Assembly: GCA_024509875.1 (NCBI GenBank)
Contig: JAMPIV010011350.1
Coordinates: forward strand, 62,001 to 126,000
Source: Oreohelix idahoensis
Lineage: Eukaryota; Mollusca; Gastropoda; Stylommatophora; Oreohelicidae
Length of the DNA: 64,000 bases
Reading direction: 5' to 3'
The translations under genes and the position numbers were made by a program. The number at the start of each line of letters is the position of its first letter. Position 1 is the first letter of the stretch. Of this stretch, positions 58,542 through 64,000 are shown one piece after another. The notes under the pieces were generated by a model. That model searched no databases. It saw only the letters and a program-made list of their open reading frames with translations, and had not been told where the DNA came from.

Positions 58542-60962
58542 GTACCTGGGGTGGTTTTTGATGTTATGAAATGTTGTTGATATGTTTCCTTATTGTACTG
58601 AATGAGGCCAGCTGTGAAGGTCCCTGATTCTAACACATTTAGGGTTGAGTTATCAGGGTACCTTTCTGCTACCACCTTATGGCCTCAAGCAGACTTATTC
58701 TGGACTAGTATGAATGATAACTACGTCTAATGTCTAGGGATATGCAAGTGTTGTGTGATAGTAATTTAACAATAACACACATCCATACAAACAAGTATTA
58801 AGTTCTATGATTAAAGGAAATAACACCTGGGATAACTTTTTACAATTAATAATTTTCTGTATGATTTATTGGTCCTGAACCTGGTATTCTTCTGGTCAGG
58901 ACTTTAAAAAATGGAAAAAAGAATTGAAGGTATTTACATAAACAACTTTTTAACCCAAAGGGACCATTTGTCCAGACATACAATGTTAAATACAATAATA
59001 GTGTTATAAAATTTTTATATCACTGGTTTCTACCCTGGATGGCTGTTTGGGATTCTATAATCCTCCCCAGTCTCTTTAATATACACTGTCACTGTTAAAT
59101 TCTTTGGGGGAATAGTTTATTTCTGTTATACAGGGGTGCGCTGGTCTTAAAGCTGATGAAGAGTTAGGGTGCCAGATATTTTACTTATCTGGGCACACTT
59201 GTACAGTCTGTAATCTTGGTGTCACACGATTTCAATATGATAATGGCCAAAAGTAACAGGGTAGACTCTGTAGGTCCCTGCCACTACTGTGCATGAAACG
59301 ACTTCTCACTGCTTCTCATAGACATCTGGCACCGGACTAGTGCCAGATAAAAACCCTGTAACAATGAAATAATGTCTCCTTGTTGATATCTTACTTAAAC
59401 TGTTATTTCTACAAATGAGAATACATAAGAAATAAAGAGCTGGGTAATATCTACTGGACCAATTCAGCACATCCATTACCAAATGTACCAGTGTTGTTCA
59501 CATGTCTCTTCTCTCACGGCGGCCCTACATCTGCAATAATAATATTAATCTTTCATTTCTTCCATACAATGGGATAGGTGAGCTGTGTCCATCTGGCCAC
59601 CTAAGAAAACATGTTTAATTCACCGAACATGTGCATTTTACAAAACTGGCAATGTGTTATATCCTAATTCCACCTTCAGGCCCTGCATAAATCAGCTTGG
59701 GACCTGATTACTTACAGTCGTGATGGCAGCATCTCTCACTCACATTTTTAAACAAAATATATATGAATAATGTCGGTCTTACCAGAAATTCAATGAATAA
59801 ACACAGGTACGTTGATTAGCAGACTCCAGATGTACTGCTGGCTGGACTGTGATGCCTTTTAGTTTTAATATATATATATTTACTTTAATAAGGCTAATCA
59901 CTTTTCACAGAAATACACAACGTCCTGCTCTAGGGACTATCTTATGACAAATGGCGTCAAGCCTTTACGTTTCTTCAATAATATGAAATGTTTTGACCAA
60001 TGGGATCTACTACTAAGATTTTCAATTCAAATTTTTAAAACTAAGGTCCAATTTCGGTCCAGTGTTAGGGTACTTCTGTCGGTCGGTCCGTCCGAACTTG
60101 GCATTCACCAAAAATAGACTTGGTTTTGGCTTAACACTACAAAAAACATATTCAGTTTGAGCTATCCCATAATATTTTCTCCCCCTTGTCTACCCCTCCT
60201 CCAACAGAATATTTGTAACCTTTTCCTGCCTTTTTCAAGGACGCGTAAAAAATGTTAGCTTTAGTGCAAGTCAAAACGAGCATGTGTTTGTATGTCTGTC
60301 AAAACCAAAACAGTCTTTTGTCAATAACTTTATTTTTATCTGTCGGATTTTTTATTTGAAAGCATATTATTTATCAGGATAAGATAAGCTCTCTGACTAC
60401 TTAAGTTTTGTGTTCCTATTCCTATTAATAACAAATTCCATATTTTTTTCCAATGTTAGTTGTCAATATTATTGAAATCTAGAAACTACCACCTGTTCAC
60501 TTCTTTCTACCGCTATTTTCAAACTAAAAACGACAGTCTCCCGTATTACGTCAGAAATACGTCCTTTTTATAAGAGCTAAGGTTGTTTGCGTGACCCAAT
60601 TGCCGAACATATTTTGAATTTTGCGTCGTATTTTCAAACGACTAACGACCATATCGCGCTTCGCTAGGTTTTATATTCAAACCACGCGTGCAGACGGTAT
60701 CATTTTTTTCTGTCTCTCCCCCCTCACTCCGTCAGAACGAATAGGCTTTTCGGGTCACAATGTTATAAATAGTTTTTCAAGGACACTAAAAAACGATGGT
60801 ACTATCTATTCCACAAAACTGTCTGCTAAAATCAACGCGCTCGCGGCGTGGGTGAAGAAGAAACTTCATAACTCCACTATTTTCATTTCTACTTTATTTT
60901 TATCCTTTTATCTTTATAAATACTAATTTTATAGCTGTATCACTGTACTTTATCACAGTACC
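58542..60962 (-). mobile_element. Solo LTR, relative of element D's LTR (2411 bp, TSD GTACC)
   Basis: An LTR at 58547-60957 aligns in order with 20020-22370 but is clearly diverged. It starts TGGGGTGG, ends TTTATCACA and is flanked by GTACC at 58542-58546 and 60958-60962. No internal region is present. LTR-LTR recombination is the usual origin. Shared blocks include the GTACTGAATGAGGCCAGCTG region and TTATAAATA near the far end. The strand is inferred from similarity to D's LTR. Confidence 0.85.
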
Positions 60963-62600
60963 TATAGTACATCTAACAAAGTTAGACTTTGGCATCTGGT
61001 AAACTGTTAAGTCTCGCACCCTTAATACCTATGCGAAAAAGGACGTAACACTTGGTTTGAGTATATTAACACAAAATGCTGTCCTTTTGCTGTTTCCTAG
61101 AACTTAACTGATCTAGGTGAGTCCTGCAGCCGGGGTTTCGTCAGTTCTTCTGTGACGATGACACTTCACAGTCTGATAGCTTTGTTCTACGAACTGTCTG
61201 ATAGCTTCGTTCCACGAACTTTATACAAAATAAAAAGAACAAATGCCTCTGCTAAGTATATTTTTTGTGGTGCAAATTAACCGGCGCATTGTTTCGCTGT
61301 CCACCCACCAATGTTAGCCTCTCTGAATAATTATATTCTAGAGTATACACAGCTTAACCCAGGGAAGATGATTAGAAATCAATATTCTTCTGGATATTAA
61401 ACTGGGAAAATATGTGCTTGGACAGCGCGAAAAGCAATGAGTTTCCTGAATTATAATTAGCACGGTACATATATCTCACAAAATGATATGATACACTTGA
61501 GGCACATGAAATGTAATCATCACTCATCACTGCTCCAGTCGGAGTCTGGGGTCACCTCTACTGTCGGTTGTCTGTACGACTAGCAAGATGAAATCACCAG
61601 CGCTTGCTGTAGTGGTTTATGAATATACTATTTTCATATGTTGAGGTTGCCAGCCTCATATATGTACCCACTTTGCACACAAAAAACTTGTCAAATTCAC
61701 ATTTGTAAAATAAATGTTTACCCTTACCCCAAAGTAACTGTTGGGAACACAATCTTCTGGCAAAGTTTAGAATGGACACTAATCATTTAACTAAGGTTAG
61801 ATGCGTTCGAATCACTTGGTCTGGAAATTTTGTATTCCTCTTATGACGGGTGATTGATCCCTTAGGTCTCCAGTCTTTGTATTTAAAATGCGGGTTTACT
61901 TTTTTAAGTTTTAAAGTTGCCCAAATACTTCGATTATGGTCCTTTAAGTTTCCACTCTCTGTATTTAAATATGCGGGTTTATTTGTAAGTATTAAAGTTG
62001 CCCAAATACTTCAATCTGTCACTTATAATTTTTGAATCCTTTGTCCGCTCTTTCTCTTTCTGGCTCTGGTGAATTGCTAGCTTGACGGGGCGATGCAGTC
62101 TGATCTGTGACTCCGATTTCGCTAGATTATTTTTCCAATTCTCAGTTCAAAATCCCAGATTGTACTTCCGACGAATTTTCCAATGAGAATCATTGTGTAT
62201 TCCGGCTCTCATTTTTACCCCAATCCAATCTCTTTTGCACTATATGGGTTGGGATGTTCAAATCATAATACCCCCACGTGTTTTAAAATATTACATTTTG
62301 AAATTCCATCTCGTGACCTCTTTCTAATTTCCTGTCTAGATGCATTCTCACCAATATTGGCTCCCCAGACAGGTTATCGGTAATATTGATACCGAGATGG
62401 TCTAGCGGAAACGATTATCTAATCATCACCTGTGTCTTCGAACACCCCAGACAGACAATATGGCTTTTCTTTTCATCGCTCGTGAGCGACCATATTGTAT
62501 CAAAAGAGATCGACTCTATCAACGGTGGCCAGATACCTAAGGTGATAAACGTATTATCCACTGACCAGTCTAATTACCTCGATAATACTGCAGTTCACAT
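60963..62600. other. Unassigned DNA with two short duplications
   Basis: No gene recognised. A 25-bp perfect-like tandem dimer lies at 61171-61220 (core GTCTGATAGCTTTGTTC). A dimer of about 80 bp spans about 61866-62025; both halves share AAAGTTGCCCAAATACTTC and ATGCGGGTTTA. At about 61640-61665 the string GAGGTTGCCAGCCTCATAT recurs in similar form at 12085 (GAGGTTGCCAGTCTCATAC), perhaps part of an unrecognised repeat. Confidence 0.5.
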
Positions 62601-62607
62601 GGTTGGC

Positions 62608-63196
62608 TGATTCAACTCATGCCAAGATTTCCAGGAATTTGATTCAACTCACGGCAAGCTTTCTTGAAATTTGATACAACTCATGCCAAGCTTTCCTTGA
62701 ATTGCTTCAACTCACGGCAAGCTTTCTTAGACTTTGATACAACTCATGCCATGCATTCATGGAATTTGATTCAACTCACATTTCTTGGAAATTAATTCGA
62801 CACACGCAATTGATGTCCATGGAATTTAATTGGAACTTCCGGCATGTTTTCGTGGAATTTGATTCAACTCACATTTCTTGGAATTTTATTCAACCCACGC
62901 CAAGCTTTCTTGGTATTTCTTTTAACTCACGTTTATTGGAATTTGGTTCAAAGCTTTCTTAGGATTTGCTTCAACTCATGCCAAGCTGTCCTGGAATTCG
63001 ATTCAACACACGGCAAGCTTTCCTGGAATTTATTCAACTCACTGCAAGTTTTCTTAGAATTTGATTCAACTCACGGCAAGCTGTCCTGGAATTTGATTCA
63101 ACTCACGGCAAGCTTTTTGTGGAATTTTTCAACTCACGCCAAGATTTCTTGGAATTTAATTCAGCGCACGCAAAGCTTTCTTGGAATTTGATACAC
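62608..63196. repeat. Minisatellite, about 32-bp unit (copy 2)
   Basis: About 18 imperfect units of the 45724-45921 repeat (core CAACTCACGGCAAGCTTTC), many with internal deletions. The plus-strand ORFs at 62759-62962 and 62844-63191 translate the repeat and are not genes. Confidence 0.88.
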
Positions 63197-63307
63197 AACA
63201 GCATGCTTTCCTTCACTGTGCCAACTGATGTAATATACGTTACTTAATATGCGCAATTATTAGCAAGAAACCTTTATCCATATTATTGTACGACCTACTA
63301 GACACAG

Positions 63308-63535
63308 TTTGTAGTTTGGGCAGGAAAGAAAATTGAGCGCTAAAGTGGATTATTCAGCAGAGAAGATGGGGTATTATAATGATTTGAACAGGACAGAATA
63401 TGAGCCGGTAAAATAATCTGAATGGGACAGACATTGTGCCGGTATAGTTGTTCGGACAGGGAAAAAAATAGGATACTATAATTGTTTAGATGGGATAGTA
63501 AACGTGGCGCTATATTGGTTTGGACAAGATAGGTA
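63308..63535. repeat. Degenerate tandem repeat, about 44-bp unit
   Basis: About five weakly conserved units sharing a GGACAGGA-like start and a GCGCTA or GCCGGTA block followed by an AT-rich stretch. The remainder to 64000 has a short diverged duplication around AAATGTAACAG at about 63940-63975 and no recognised gene. Confidence 0.55.
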
Positions 63536-64000
63536 CCCGCGAGACTGGACGATAGTTTATAAACAGATCATGATCACATCCTTTGTCTAGTGTACCAGCA
63601 TACATCAAGACGGAAAACCATCATGTATCACAGGTGTAGCAGGAAACAGCACGAATAACAGTGCGCTAGATACTCGTCCGAATGAAATAGAATCAACATT
63701 GAGTGCAACGCACAACTTGTCGAGATGTAACGAATTGTTGCAGACTTCTTCAACATTTAGATGAATCGATTGTGAGAGGTAATAGAATAGGAGAACACTG
63801 ATTAGAGGGATAAAAAGTAGGATATAGATAGAACTAGCAATAATTCATCCTCTAGTAGCTCCACATGTTCTACATGAAGGACAGTGAGGTGTACGAATTT
63901 GTTGACCCAGTATTCAGAGTATTTTAACACAACCAGAAATGTAACAGAGTATTCTAGGACTATCAAAAATGTAACAGCGCAATCTAGTTACGGTCTGGAA

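Noticed and set aside
62388..62460. tRNA-like stretch (GATGGTCTAGCGG, later CTTCGAACACC)
   Set aside because: A- and B-box-like strings are present but I could not pair the acceptor and other stems, so it is not called as a tRNA gene; it may be a SINE relic.

Overview
The window looks like nuclear DNA of an invertebrate metazoan. There are no operons and genes are very sparse. One exon of a secreted glycoprotein-hormone beta-5 type gene has proper splice signals, and there is a tRNA-derived SINE. Everything else recognisable is retrotransposons and tandem repeats. The mix (Ty3-like elements with integrase ahead of reverse transcriptase, RTE-type LINE tails, GPB5) fits a lophotrochozoan such as a gastropod mollusc, but the species cannot be named from the sequence.

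Layout. (1) 1-11927: LTR retrotransposon A runs off the left edge (gag on the minus strand, PBS, 2.4-kb LTR). Element B (2697-11574, TSD CTCTC) sits inside A's LTR; it encodes Gag-protease-integrase but no reverse transcriptase. (2) 11928-20014: host DNA with the GPB5 exon (13695-13960), a fold-back element (14478-14782), a 40-42 bp minisatellite (15948-17045) and an RTE-type LINE that lost its RT domain (17755-19735). (3) 20020-28364: element D (TSD ACGCT), the copy with the most complete PR-IN-RT-RNase H pol. (4) 28370-37007: LINE debris, a SINE, and a 2.3-kb array of a 19-bp repeat that grew out of LINE coding sequence. (5) 37008-44484: young LTR element E (811-bp LTRs, TSD GTCTG) inserted into a LINE; its Gag-protease ORF ends in an RRM-like RNA-binding domain, while most of RT and the integrase are absent. 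(6) 44485-49231: LINE RNase H remnant, minisatellite, AT microsatellite, a single-exon conserved gene of unknown function (47272-48966, minus) and a hairpin. (7) 49232-58286: element C, same family as A, with protease deleted and the integrase core replaced by unrelated sequence. (8) 58547-60957: solo LTR (TSD GTACC). (9) 60963-64000: unassigned DNA and minisatellites.

A, C and D are related and B is more distant. All that retain pol order show protease, integrase, then RT (where present) and RNase H, the hallmark of the Gmr1 clade of Ty3-like elements. No single copy is complete, so any present mobility would need proteins supplied in trans. Most frame breaks in the best-preserved ORFs are one-base changes in homopolymers, so some apparent pseudogenes may be assembly error.
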